DNA of 64,000 nt from Paraflavisolibacter caeni. GTDB lineage: Bacteria; Bacteroidota; Bacteroidia; Chitinophagales; Chitinophagaceae. The DNA is taken from positions 90,119 to 154,118 of the forward strand of contig NZ_JAOTIF010000016.1 in NCBI RefSeq assembly GCF_025628885.1, given 5' to 3'. Made by a program: the position numbers and the translations under genes. Within the stretch, counting starts at the first letter, position 1, and every line of letters begins with the position of its first letter. The notes under the pieces are model-generated. The model made no database searches. It had not been told where the DNA came from and saw only the letters and a list, made by a program, of their open reading frames with translations. Positions 17,436 to 24,948 of this stretch are shown here, piece after piece.

Positions 17436-17825
17436 ATGGAAGAAAATAACAAAGGAAGAAAAAAAGGTTCGCCAAATAAAGTAAATAAGTCAACTAGTAA
17501 TAATATATCTGAGTGGTTGATAGAAAAGGTTGAAACATCATTTAAACATTTTCATCTACTTCCCAGTGAAAAAAAGGTTTCTGAAACTAGGAAGCATACA
17601 GAACAAATATTAAGAAATTGTGATTCTAAGACTAAAGATGAAATAGCAGATACAATATTTAAACAAATTAAACCTCATGTAGAAAGATTAGGTATTTATT
17701 TCAATCATTTACCAACAGAGCAAAAGTTTACAGAATGCAGAAAATTCATTTCTTTACTTAAACCAGAGCACATAGAAGAAATAGGAATACTTCTATCAAG
17801 TAAAATCAAAAAACCGCACAAATAA
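17436..17825 (+). CDS. Island hypothetical protein with AT-hook-like N-terminus and internal repeat
   Basis: 129-residue hydrophilic protein. The N-terminus GRKKGSPNKVNK resembles AT-hook-like tails of phage and island proteins. The rest contains two copies of one helical motif: FHLLPSEKKVSETRKHTEQI near residue 39 and FNHLPTEQKFTECRKFISLL near residue 89. It has no signal peptide or membrane segment. The function is unknown; DNA binding is a guess from the basic N-terminus. Confidence 0.6.
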   Translation: MEENNKGRKKGSPNKVNKSTSNNISEWLIEKVETSFKHFHLLPSEKKVSETRKHTEQILRNCDSKTKDEIADTIFKQIKPHVERLGIYFNHLPTEQKFTECRKFISLLKPEHIEEIGILLSSKIKKPHK

Positions 17826-18161
17826 TATAGGAGAAGTTCAATTTTGATTTTTTTTTAGTATCGAAATTTGAAGATAGAAAATCAAGTTCTTACCCTTACT
17901 TATACTAAGTTATTCATACAATAATAATCAATGAATATAGTAGAAGCTAAAGGAAGATCGCAGTACAATATACATTTCACCCCCACCCTTAAAACCTAAA
18001 ATTCAAGCCTCCCACTAGGCTACACTAGATACCCGTTTTTAAATTTTTGGGCTGTTTTAAAAAGCAATATTTTAGCATTTAATTTTATTTCAATTAAATT
18101 AAAAATGTGATATAGGTTAACAAGTGACTGAAATATAGATAATTGCGGCTGCAATACTTTT
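17826..18161. other. Gene-free AT-rich stretch in the island
   Basis: No coding region is supported. The sequence is AT-rich apart from a small C-rich patch near 17980. It ends at the GC-rich hairpin starting at 18162. Confidence 0.5.
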
Positions 18162-18281
18162 TGTTTCTGAAATTCTGGGGAGAATATTCAAACACGGCAA
18201 AAAGGTAATGCGAGACGCCCCGAAAGGGCGTGACTTTGTGTTACCATGTCGTGTAGGTCTCTCCCCAGAGCCTCAGAAACA
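18162..18281. repeat. GC-rich 120-nt imperfect hairpin of unknown nature
   Basis: Five blocks pair in nested order. TGTTTCTGA 18162-18170 pairs with 18273-18281. TCTGGGGAGA 18174-18183 pairs with 18260-18269. ACACGGCA 18192-18199 pairs with 18247-18254, with one G-T. GGTAA 18204-18208 pairs with 18241-18245. ACGCCC 18215-18220 pairs with GGGCGT 18226-18231. GC content is far above the flanks. The 7-bp direct repeat GCTGCAA lies outside each end (18148-18154 and 18286-18292). It may be a miniature mobile element, a structured RNA or a transfer/replication origin. An open frame runs through it, but coding is unlikely. Confidence 0.65.
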
Positions 18282-18315
18282 GGTAGCTGCAAATGTTCAC
18301 GCTCAATTTTTATAC

Positions 18316-19143
18316 ATGATACAAAACACAACTGCTAAATGGTACAACAAGAAAAGGTTTTTATTACCTGTACTAATTATTTTTCCTCCTTTGGGCATTT
18401 ACGGAGCATGGAAATCAAAAAGAAAAGTACTTTCTAAAATTGTTCTCACTTTCGGAGGTATATTCTTAAGTTTTTTCTTACTTATTATAGTAGTAGCAAT
18501 AGCAAATCCTTCTATAGGCAATGAAAAGGGCCAAAAAAAGGATCAAGGAACAACAACAGAAACACTATCACAGATAAGAGAACAAGATCAAATAAGCACT
18601 AAAAACAGCCTCACAACCACAGAAATTGAAACATTAAAAGCCTTTCAAAAAAAATGGGCAGATAGCATTGTAAAAAGCTGGGAAGGAACCTTTATTACAG
18701 ATGTGAAACTTTCTTTACCAGATACTATTCAATTTTATCTGAGTAAAGCTGCTAGTAATAACGTTCAAGCTACTAGAAAGGAAAACTTAGGGGTATATGA
18801 GATTCTTTATGATAGCTCTAAAATTCAATTGGCAGAAAATCTAAGGAGTTATCCAGTAGTAATTGATTTTTTACCGGCTAAAGGCTACAAAATAGAAAAC
18901 TGGGTAAAGTTCCAAACCATTACTTATAATGGAATAGAATTATATACAGGTTTAGCAAATGAAAAAGAGCATTATGGAACCATTATAGGAGGCTATATTG
19001 TTGATGGAGAAAGGTATGTACAGATTTTAACCAGTAACGGAGAAATTGAAACAATTGAAAGGAAGGAACTAAACCTTAAAGCCTTCTATTATAAAGCAAA
19101 TGATCCTAAGATAGGTGTTGCTATAAGCTGGGTTAATAAATAA
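18316..19143 (+). CDS. Island membrane-anchored hypothetical protein
   Basis: 275-residue protein starting MIQNTTAKWYNKKRF. Two membrane segments follow at the N-terminus: FLLPVLIIFPPLGIYGAWKS and about 20 residues in KIVLTFGGIFLSFFLLIIVVA. A linker with many T, Q and E leads to a soluble C-terminal domain of about 170 residues of unknown fold. ATG 18316 is preferred over the in-frame ATG 18208, which lies inside the hairpin and would add a poor leader. It ends two bases before the convergent RES gene. Function unknown. Confidence 0.6.
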   Translation: MIQNTTAKWYNKKRFLLPVLIIFPPLGIYGAWKSKRKVLSKIVLTFGGIFLSFFLLIIVVAIANPSIGNEKGQKKDQGTTTETLSQIREQDQISTKNSLTTTEIETLKAFQKKWADSIVKSWEGTFITDVKLSLPDTIQFYLSKAASNNVQATRKENLGVYEILYDSSKIQLAENLRSYPVVIDFLPAKGYKIENWVKFQTITYNGIELYTGLANEKEHYGTIIGGYIVDGERYVQILTSNGEIETIERKELNLKAFYYKANDPKIGVAISWVNK

Positions 19144-19145
19144 GT

Positions 19146-20204
19146 TTATTGTTCCTTTATTTCTGAATAATTATAAGCAATGGATTCCACTTCAAATACT
19201 TGAGTTGAAATACACTTTATTTTTTCATCAGAAAAGAGAGCAATATTGAATCCACTAGGATTCATGGAGCTACTATATTCCACTCCATCATATCCTAAAT
19301 ATTTTATTAACTCACATAGATACTGGGTAGGTAAGTATTCAAGTTCTGTGTCTTGCCTTCTTAGAGGTTTTTTAAGATCGCTATGAAGTGACCGAACAAA
19401 TTGTTCATACAATAAAAACTTTTCTATATCAGGTAATTGAAAAGGACTAATCCTTTCACTATGTCTGAGAGAAACTATATTTACTACATCAGTAAGTTCA
19501 AATTTGGCTACTGTTACATAATCATAAATAGCAGCTCTTACCTCATAAAGAGTCGTTTTTATATCATTTGCTAAGTATAAATAAGAAATACCTGTAGGAT
19601 TTGCTCGCCCTGGAGTAGCTTTATTTGCTGGAGGTTTCCCCATCAACGCAATTTCAAGTCCTTCTTTATTAGAATTTCTTGCCCGGAAGAACTGTTTTCC
19701 TTTTTTATATGAACGTTTGTAAGATGCAAGTATGTCCTTGAAGTTTTCAATACCAAATTGATTATGCAAAAAGAATCTGTTTGTGTTTTTTATTTCTTCT
19801 TTAAACTTGGCCCAAGTAATATTATACTCATCGGCTTTCTGTATGTTATCTGAACTGGAGAAAACTCTTGGAATGGTTGGCCCTTGAAAAAGATTTGGTG
19901 CATCAGTTGTTAATGTCCCTCCAATACAACTAACTAAGTTATTAACAACATCATTATTTAATAAAGGGTTGAAAAGATTCCATTCCTTTAATTGTTGATA
20001 AAGTAGTTTACCATCTTGGTTTTCTTCGCCATTAACTGGAATGTATGAAAGGATTAACTCTTGAAAAATGTCTAACAGTTCAGATGCTGGTATAACCCCA
20101 ACATCATCTTTCGAACAGATTTCACAAGTTCCCTTTTGAGTAGAATTAGTCTCAATGAAAGCAATGACTTCTCTATCTATAAAGCAGTTTGCGCAGCAAT
20201 TCAT
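19146..20204 (-). CDS. RES-domain protein with N-terminal zinc-finger-like region
   Basis: 352-residue protein and third gene of the minus-strand cargo operon. The N-terminus has CxxC pairs at Cys4/Cys7 and Cys27/Cys30 and resembles the HEPN/RES N-terminal domain. The C-terminal RES domain (about 165-330) shows FFRAR (Arg174 or Arg176), ISYLYLANDIKTTLYEVRAA with Glu221, and YSSSMNPSGFNIALF with serines 311-313, matching the Arg-Glu-Ser signature. RES toxins degrade or transfer from NAD+. No Xre/COG5642 antitoxin typical of RES-Xre pairs is adjacent; instead the upstream partners are sce7725- and sce7726-like. This suggests a different control mode. Confidence 0.82.
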   Translation of the reverse strand: MNCCANCFIDREVIAFIETNSTQKGTCEICSKDDVGVIPASELLDIFQELILSYIPVNGEENQDGKLLYQQLKEWNLFNPLLNNDVVNNLVSCIGGTLTTDAPNLFQGPTIPRVFSSSDNIQKADEYNITWAKFKEEIKNTNRFFLHNQFGIENFKDILASYKRSYKKGKQFFRARNSNKEGLEIALMGKPPANKATPGRANPTGISYLYLANDIKTTLYEVRAAIYDYVTVAKFELTDVVNIVSLRHSERISPFQLPDIEKFLLYEQFVRSLHSDLKKPLRRQDTELEYLPTQYLCELIKYLGYDGVEYSSSMNPSGFNIALFSDEKIKCISTQVFEVESIAYNYSEIKEQ

Positions 20205-20212
20205 AAATTGGC

Positions 20213-21151
20213 CTACTTAGTAAGTAGATAATTAACAAGTTCAAGATGATTGAGCATGGATAGTTTCTTGATACTACCTAAACCGGGATAATGTGAAGAG
20301 TTATAGTATTCTTCAAACGTTTTTATAGCCTTTGTTTTAAATGGAAGTGTTGCTGTAAAAGACACCAGCTTTCCTAAAGCCTCTGCAAATTTGCCGGGAG
20401 TATCATGATAATCATCGTTAGAATCCGAAACAAAATGTTTGATTCTTAGTCCATCTCTTGACTCATAAGTTAAGTGTATCACTACTGCATAAGGAAGAAA
20501 GCCTCCATCAGTGTATTGCTCTCCAATGGTTAAATAATCTGAAAAGCCGAAATAGTTCTCTTCTTTATAAATTAGATATATGTCAGAGAATGGTTCATCC
20601 TCAAAGCCAATATAATCAGAATTCTTAGGTTTAGATTCAAAAACATCATCTAATAGAACTCTCGTTTCCGAAGGAAAAAGATACTTATATCTTCTAACCT
20701 TAATTTTTTCATGTAGGAAGTTGAACTTTACTTTATACGCTCCTGAAACGGCCCTGTAAAAATCTTCTGAGATAGTATCATTATGAATTATTATAAGTTC
20801 TTGATTTTCTAAACCGTATTCTTTAATCAGTCCAAGAATAAACTCTAATTGGCTCTCGTTGTATGAATGTATTCCAATTTGAAACCTTGGATTATCCCTT
20901 AAACACTTTGTATTATTAATTTGCCTTAATATATGTTCTGGGTTCTTTATCTCTCCAACAGATGGATTTATAATAATTGTAAAACATACATCCTCTTTGG
21001 CTAAGAAATTACAAGCAGTCTCAAGCGTTTTGAACTCACTTTTAACTGGTTCAATAACAGGTGCAATAATATCAGAGCCGCGAATTTCTTTGGAAAATTC
21101 CCTAAGGGCTAACAACTCATACTGTTTACCCCTTAAAACAGGTAAATACAT
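20213..21151 (-). CDS. sce7725-family (beta-family-like) protein
   Basis: 312-residue soluble protein. The N-terminus MYLPVLRGKQYELLALREF and the following IIAPVIEPVK are hallmarks of sce7725/beta-family proteins, as is the C-terminal LPFKTKAIKTFEEYYNSSHY. The family has no established biochemical role that I know of. It lies 2 bases after sce7726 and 8 bases before the RES gene, so the three are co-transcribed and probably co-translated. A role as structural partner, sensor or regulator of the RES effector is possible but unproven. Confidence 0.78.
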   Translation of the reverse strand: MYLPVLRGKQYELLALREFSKEIRGSDIIAPVIEPVKSEFKTLETACNFLAKEDVCFTIIINPSVGEIKNPEHILRQINNTKCLRDNPRFQIGIHSYNESQLEFILGLIKEYGLENQELIIIHNDTISEDFYRAVSGAYKVKFNFLHEKIKVRRYKYLFPSETRVLLDDVFESKPKNSDYIGFEDEPFSDIYLIYKEENYFGFSDYLTIGEQYTDGGFLPYAVVIHLTYESRDGLRIKHFVSDSNDDYHDTPGKFAEALGKLVSFTATLPFKTKAIKTFEEYYNSSHYPGLGSIKKLSMLNHLELVNYLLTK

Positions 21152-21153
21152 AT

Positions 21154-22023
21154 TTAAGATTTAAAGGGTACACTTAGGAAGCTAAATAAGTTATTGAAAT
21201 CATTAGGACGTAAATTGAGGGTATGACAAATATATCTCAATTCATGAGGTATTTTATTATAATTGCTGGCTATAAATTCTTTTGGAACTCTTTTCTTTAA
21301 TTCAAGCATAACAAGTTTTTGAAATTCTCTAACTGGTATTGACTTGCAAAGTTCGAGGCATACTTTGAAATATTGTGTATTCGGAACATCTGGAATATAT
21401 CCCAATCTTTCTTTTATCAAGCAAGTATATTCGCTTTTCCTCAATAATTTAAATAAAACAGTATGCTCAAAAAATTCAGTTATTTCGATAGCAGGGGTGT
21501 GCTCAACCAGCTTATTTTTATCATTTAAATATATCAGACCAACACCTTTTCCTTTAATTAACTGGTAGTATTTATAGAAGATAGACTCATGAGTGACAAC
21601 ATACACCTTTGAAAATGCCTTTTTATAATCAAAAATTTGACTCAATAATTTATCTGAATTATCTAGTTCCGTCTTTATTTCATATATAACGGCCTCACCG
21701 TTAATAAATACAGTATCAGCAATTGATTTGTCAATTCTTAATTCATTTAAAACTATTGTGTCTTTTAGTTTTTTATTCTTAATCAGATTATTAAAAAGGG
21801 TATTCTTATATAAATACTCATTTCTGTAGTTATTATTGAGGCATTTATAAGCCTTTTTGATAACTTCTAAATTAGTAAGGTTGCAATCTATCTGTAATGT
21901 AGACATGTTTTTGACTACATATCTTTTGTAAGATTCTTTATTATTATTTTGAATAATATTTCGAAAAGTTGAAGCGGTAAAAATTTGGGAGAGATGATGA
22001 AATATATGTTTCCCGCTTTCCAT
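21154..22023 (-). CDS. sce7726-family protein with PD-(D/E)xK-like nuclease signature
   Basis: 289-residue soluble protein, first gene of the cargo operon. The middle shows RIDKSIADTVFINGE followed by AVIYEIKTELD, giving Asp103 and Glu115-x-Lys117, the spacing of a PD-(D/E)xK nuclease core. The next helix, LLSQIFDYKKAF, also fits. The family is known to pair with sce7725. The nuclease activity is inferred from motif only. A TAnnTTTG box lies four bases ahead of the start, so a leaderless message is possible; an internal Met at residue 40 is the alternative start. Confidence 0.75.
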   Translation of the reverse strand: MESGKHIFHHLSQIFTASTFRNIIQNNNKESYKRYVVKNMSTLQIDCNLTNLEVIKKAYKCLNNNYRNEYLYKNTLFNNLIKNKKLKDTIVLNELRIDKSIADTVFINGEAVIYEIKTELDNSDKLLSQIFDYKKAFSKVYVVTHESIFYKYYQLIKGKGVGLIYLNDKNKLVEHTPAIEITEFFEHTVLFKLLRKSEYTCLIKERLGYIPDVPNTQYFKVCLELCKSIPVREFQKLVMLELKKRVPKEFIASNYNKIPHELRYICHTLNLRPNDFNNLFSFLSVPFKS

Positions 22024-22027
22024 CTAA

Positions 22028-22035
22028 CAAAGATA
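22028..22035 (-). promoter_or_regulatory. Putative -7 box of the sce7726/sce7725/RES operon
   Basis: On the minus strand TATCTTTG matches TAnnTTTG exactly and ends four bases before the ATG of the sce7726 gene. No good TTTG -33 box at the standard distance is seen. The same four-base spacing occurs at mnmG and nadA. Confidence 0.4.
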
Positions 22036-22096
22036 TTTTATATAGCGTAGTGATTAAAGAGTTAATTAAGGTCAATACAAGATAAAATTTTTATTC

Positions 22097-22114
22097 TTCC
22101 CCCTAAACTTCCCC
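22097..22114. repeat. Right C-rich repeat, candidate integrase arm site
   Basis: TTCCCCCTAAACTTCCCC is the counterpart of the repeat at 14427-14444 (two mismatches, same orientation). It contains two CTTCCCC units 13 bases apart including the preceding base. It is 57 bases inside the right core repeat. Confidence 0.55.
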
Positions 22115-22123
22115 CAAAAAGAG

Positions 22124-22163
22124 AAAATCCTTTGTAAACTATTCATTTACAAAGGATTTTTTT
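22124..22163. terminator. Bidirectional terminator at the right island end
   Basis: AAAATCCTTTGTAAA (22124-22138) pairs perfectly with 22146-22160 and is followed by a T-run; the minus strand also ends in T. It lies 10 bases from the 3' end of tRNA-Phe and would terminate that tRNA, replacing the one left behind at 14253. Confidence 0.75.
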
Positions 22164-22170
22164 CTTATTT

Positions 22171-22185
22171 TGTGGTGTGGGCCGG
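22171..22185. repeat. Right attachment repeat (attR core)
   Basis: TGTGGTGTGGGCCGG, identical to 14283-14297. On the minus strand it covers the tRNA-Phe acceptor 3' strand, the discriminator and part of the T-stem, so the island keeps the tRNA gene whole. Confidence 0.85.
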
Positions 22186-22245
22186 AATCGAACCGGCGAC
22201 ACAAGGATTTTCAGTCCTTTGCTCTACCAACTGAGCTACCGCACC
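22173..22245 (-). tRNA. tRNA-Phe (GAA), island integration site
   Basis: 73-nt tRNA on the minus strand with anticodon loop CTGAAAA (GAA). D-stem GCTC/GAGC, anticodon stem AAGGA/TCCTT and T-stem GCCGG/CCGGC are perfect. The acceptor GGTGCGG against CCACACC has one C5-A68 mismatch. The same 3' strand occurs in the left attachment copy. No CCA is encoded. Confidence 0.95.
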
Positions 22246-22376
22246 TCCTTGTCGATGTCAACATCACAGTGGATATGTTTTGTTGAATCGGGTTGCAAAA
22301 ATAAGGGAATGTTTGAGATTACCAACAAATAATGTGAAACTTTTTTTCCTAATTATAGAATCTATTCTTTCTTGTA

Positions 22377-24632
22377 TTAATTACCATAAACACTTAAAAA
22401 CTTAATGCGCATGATCTTCAATTGCTCCCAGTTATAGTTACCATCAGCCAATTCTTCCTGGGCAATTTGCAGCGAAGAAGTTTCGCAACCCTTGAAGTAA
22501 TCAATGATCTCCTCCTGTTCGTATTCATCCAGCATTTGGTCAATTGCATAATCCAGGTTCAACTTGGTACCACTTGCAGCAATGGTTTCCATTTCTTCCA
22601 GCAAAGCATCCAGCCGCAGGTCCTTGTTCTTAGCGATAATTTCAAGTGGAATCTTCTTATCAACCTGTTGGATGATATGCACCTTATTACCACTCTTATT
22701 CACAACGCTCTTCATTACAAAGTCATCTGGCTTCTCGATGCTATTTTCTTCTACGTAACGTGCAATCAGTTCAATAAACGGCTTTCCATAACGCAATGCT
22801 TTACCCTTGCTCACACCCTGGCATTTCTCCAGTTCTGCAGTAGTGGTAGGATACATGGTCGCCATGTCTTGAAGTGAAGATTCAAGGAAGATAACAAAAG
22901 GAGGCAGGCTCTTTCTTTTCGCTTCCTTCTGCCTCAGTTCTTTCAGCATTTCAAACAACTTATCATCAGCGGCAGCACCACTGGCAGCTTCTGCTCCCGC
23001 TTCGTCATCATCAGCGTTAGCATCTTCAAACAAGTTGTTCAGAACAATTTGGAAAGACTTCGGCTTTTGGAGAAACGCATGCCCTTTCTCTGTAATTTTT
23101 AAGACACCGTATTCTTCAATATCTTTTTTTAACAAGTTCTCTAATAGCATTTGACGGATCAACGAATTCCAGAAATGACTCGGCTGATCTTTACCAATAC
23201 CAAACACTTCTATGCTGTCGTGGCGGAACATTTTGATCTGAGGCGTCAAATGGCCGGTTACAATTTGTAATGTATATTCAGTAGCAAAGCGCTCATCTAA
23301 AGCCACAATCGTGTTCAACATTTTAACCACCTCAGCTTTCGCTTCTACCTTTTCTTTCGGATTTCTACAGTTGTCGCAGTTGCCACAATTCTGATCGCCA
23401 AAGTCCTCACCAAAATAGCTAAGAAGTACCTTACGGCGGCAAACACCGCTTTCAGCATAAGCCACTGACTCGTTGATCAGCTGGGCACCCACTTCGCGCT
23501 CACTCAAAGGTTTGTCACGCATTAGGTGTTCCAGTTTGGAAACATCTGTATGTGAATAATATAAAATACACCTTCCTTCCAGTCCATCACGACCAGCACG
23601 GCCGGTTTCCTGGTAATAGTTTTCTATTGACTTAGGAATATTGTAGTGGATAACAAAACGGATGTCCGGTTTATCAATACCCATCCCAAAGGCTATGGTA
23701 GCCACAATTACCTGAACATCCTCGTTCAGGAACTGGTCCTGCCTTTCTGCGCGCAGTTTGGAATCTAGACCCGCGTGATAGGCAACAGCTTTCACGCCAT
23801 TGGCCATCAGCATGCTGGCAAGTTCTTCAGTTGTTTTGCGGTTCAGTGTATAAATGATACCGCTCTTGCCTTTATTGGAAACAATGAATTTAACAATGCT
23901 CTTCAACGTGTCATCCTTCTTGATCTTTGGCAGGATCTCGTAATAAAGGTTAGACCTGTTGAAAGAAGAAAGGAATACCTTGGGATCTCTCAAACCCAGG
24001 TTTTTAATAATATCGCTTTGTACCTTAGGAGTTGCTGTAGCTGTAAGCGCAATTACCGGGACATTTGGATTGATCTGATCCATCATATCGCGCAAACGGC
24101 GGTATTCAGGACGAAAGTCATGGCCCCACTCAGAAATACAGTGAGCTTCATCTACAGCAAAAAACGAAATCTGCATATTACTGAAAAAGTCCAGGTTATC
24201 CTGCTTTGTAAGGGTCTCCGGTGCCACATAAAGCATTTTTGTTCGGCCGGCCTGCAGGTCGTCATGTACAACTTTTATTTCCTTCTTGGTTAGGGTAGAG
24301 TTTAAAAAGTGTGCTACATCATCTTTGCTGCTGTAGCTGCGCACCAGGTCCACCTGGTTCTTCATCAAGGCAATCAGCGGACTCACGATAATGGCCACGC
24401 CAGGGCTAACAATAGCCGGTAACTGGTAGCAAAGACTTTTACCACCTCCTGTAGGCATGATCACGAAAGTGTCCCTGCCTGATAAAACTGATTGAATGAT
24501 TTGTTCTTGCTGACCTTTGAATTGGTCAAAGCCAAATTGCTCTTGTAAAGCACTTTGAAGATCTATAGTAACGGAGGATGTTTCCGGTGCAGTTATTTTT
24601 TTGGACGAAGGTTTTTTCCTGGAACTGGCCAT
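22377..24632 (-). CDS. recQ: ATP-dependent DNA helicase RecQ
   Basis: 751-residue 3'-5' DNA helicase for recombination and fork repair. Walker A is MPTGGGKSLCYQLP (near 60), the DEAH box is FAVDEAHCISEWGHDFRPEY (cut here), and motif VI is YYQETGRAGRDG. The RecQ zinc-binding cysteines appear in CRRKVLLSYFGEDF and CGNCDNCRNP, followed by an RQC winged helix and an HRDC domain (LPPFVIFLESSLQDMATMYP). A C-terminal extension of about 100 residues, ending in EQLKIMRIKFLSVYGN, is common in Bacteroidota. It lies just right of tRNA-Phe and is core, not island cargo. Confidence 0.96.
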   Translation of the reverse strand: MASSRKKPSSKKITAPETSSVTIDLQSALQEQFGFDQFKGQQEQIIQSVLSGRDTFVIMPTGGGKSLCYQLPAIVSPGVAIIVSPLIALMKNQVDLVRSYSSKDDVAHFLNSTLTKKEIKVVHDDLQAGRTKMLYVAPETLTKQDNLDFFSNMQISFFAVDEAHCISEWGHDFRPEYRRLRDMMDQINPNVPVIALTATATPKVQSDIIKNLGLRDPKVFLSSFNRSNLYYEILPKIKKDDTLKSIVKFIVSNKGKSGIIYTLNRKTTEELASMLMANGVKAVAYHAGLDSKLRAERQDQFLNEDVQVIVATIAFGMGIDKPDIRFVIHYNIPKSIENYYQETGRAGRDGLEGRCILYYSHTDVSKLEHLMRDKPLSEREVGAQLINESVAYAESGVCRRKVLLSYFGEDFGDQNCGNCDNCRNPKEKVEAKAEVVKMLNTIVALDERFATEYTLQIVTGHLTPQIKMFRHDSIEVFGIGKDQPSHFWNSLIRQMLLENLLKKDIEEYGVLKITEKGHAFLQKPKSFQIVLNNLFEDANADDDEAGAEAASGAAADDKLFEMLKELRQKEAKRKSLPPFVIFLESSLQDMATMYPTTTAELEKCQGVSKGKALRYGKPFIELIARYVEENSIEKPDDFVMKSVVNKSGNKVHIIQQVDKKIPLEIIAKNKDLRLDALLEEMETIAASGTKLNLDYAIDQMLDEYEQEEIIDYFKGCETSSLQIAQEELADGNYNWEQLKIMRIKFLSVYGN

Positions 24633-24948
24633 TTTGATTATTGGTTTTCTGCTTTAGATAAAGCAATATTTAAAATTATTTCTTTGTCTTTAGTAAAATT
24701 TCGGTGAAACAGGCAAACCAATCGTTTTATAGCCACTTTTCATATTGGGCTACTGTGCCATTTTTAACGTTCCGTCAAAAATGCCTGCGAATTTACTTAT
24801 AGAAGGTTAGGCTTCCATCATAAAAAGGTTAAAACCCAAATAAAGCACAGGAATTTTGAAAATGATATGATTGTATTAAATATTTACATCATTTAACAGG
24901 GTGCATCTTTTTCCTAAAGGATTTTAACAATTAGGAATACTTCCAAAT
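24633..24948. other. Intergenic region between divergent recQ and kdsD
   Basis: 316 bases with no gene seen. A short GCTTTA/TAAAGC dyad lies near 24651. No exact TAnnTTTG box was recognised for either gene. Confidence 0.4.

Larger units (their letters stand above)
14283..22185. mobile_element. Genomic island integrated at the 3' end of tRNA-Phe
   Basis: The region starts and ends with a 15-bp direct repeat, the right copy being the tRNA-Phe 3' end. It carries a tyrosine recombinase at the left end, an excisionase-like HTH gene, a replication-like winged-helix gene with iterons, unknown genes, and an sce7726/sce7725/RES cargo operon. It is visibly more AT-rich than both flanks. C-rich 18-bp direct repeats near both ends (14427, 22097) resemble integrase arm-binding sites. 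No relaxase, conjugation or capsid gene is seen, so transfer would need a helper or another route. Confidence 0.87.

Noticed and set aside
18148..18292. The long hairpin as a retron RNA
   Set aside because: No reverse transcriptase gene is present in the island or nearby.
18208..18315. ATG 18208 as start of the island membrane protein
   Set aside because: The added 36 codons are the translation of the GC-rich hairpin and look non-coding; ATG 18316 leads directly into the membrane segments.
19146..20204. RES gene as half of a classic RES-Xre toxin-antitoxin pair
   Set aside because: No Xre/COG5642 antitoxin lies beside it; the neighbours are sce7725- and sce7726-like, and the N-terminal zinc-finger-like region differs from the short toxins.
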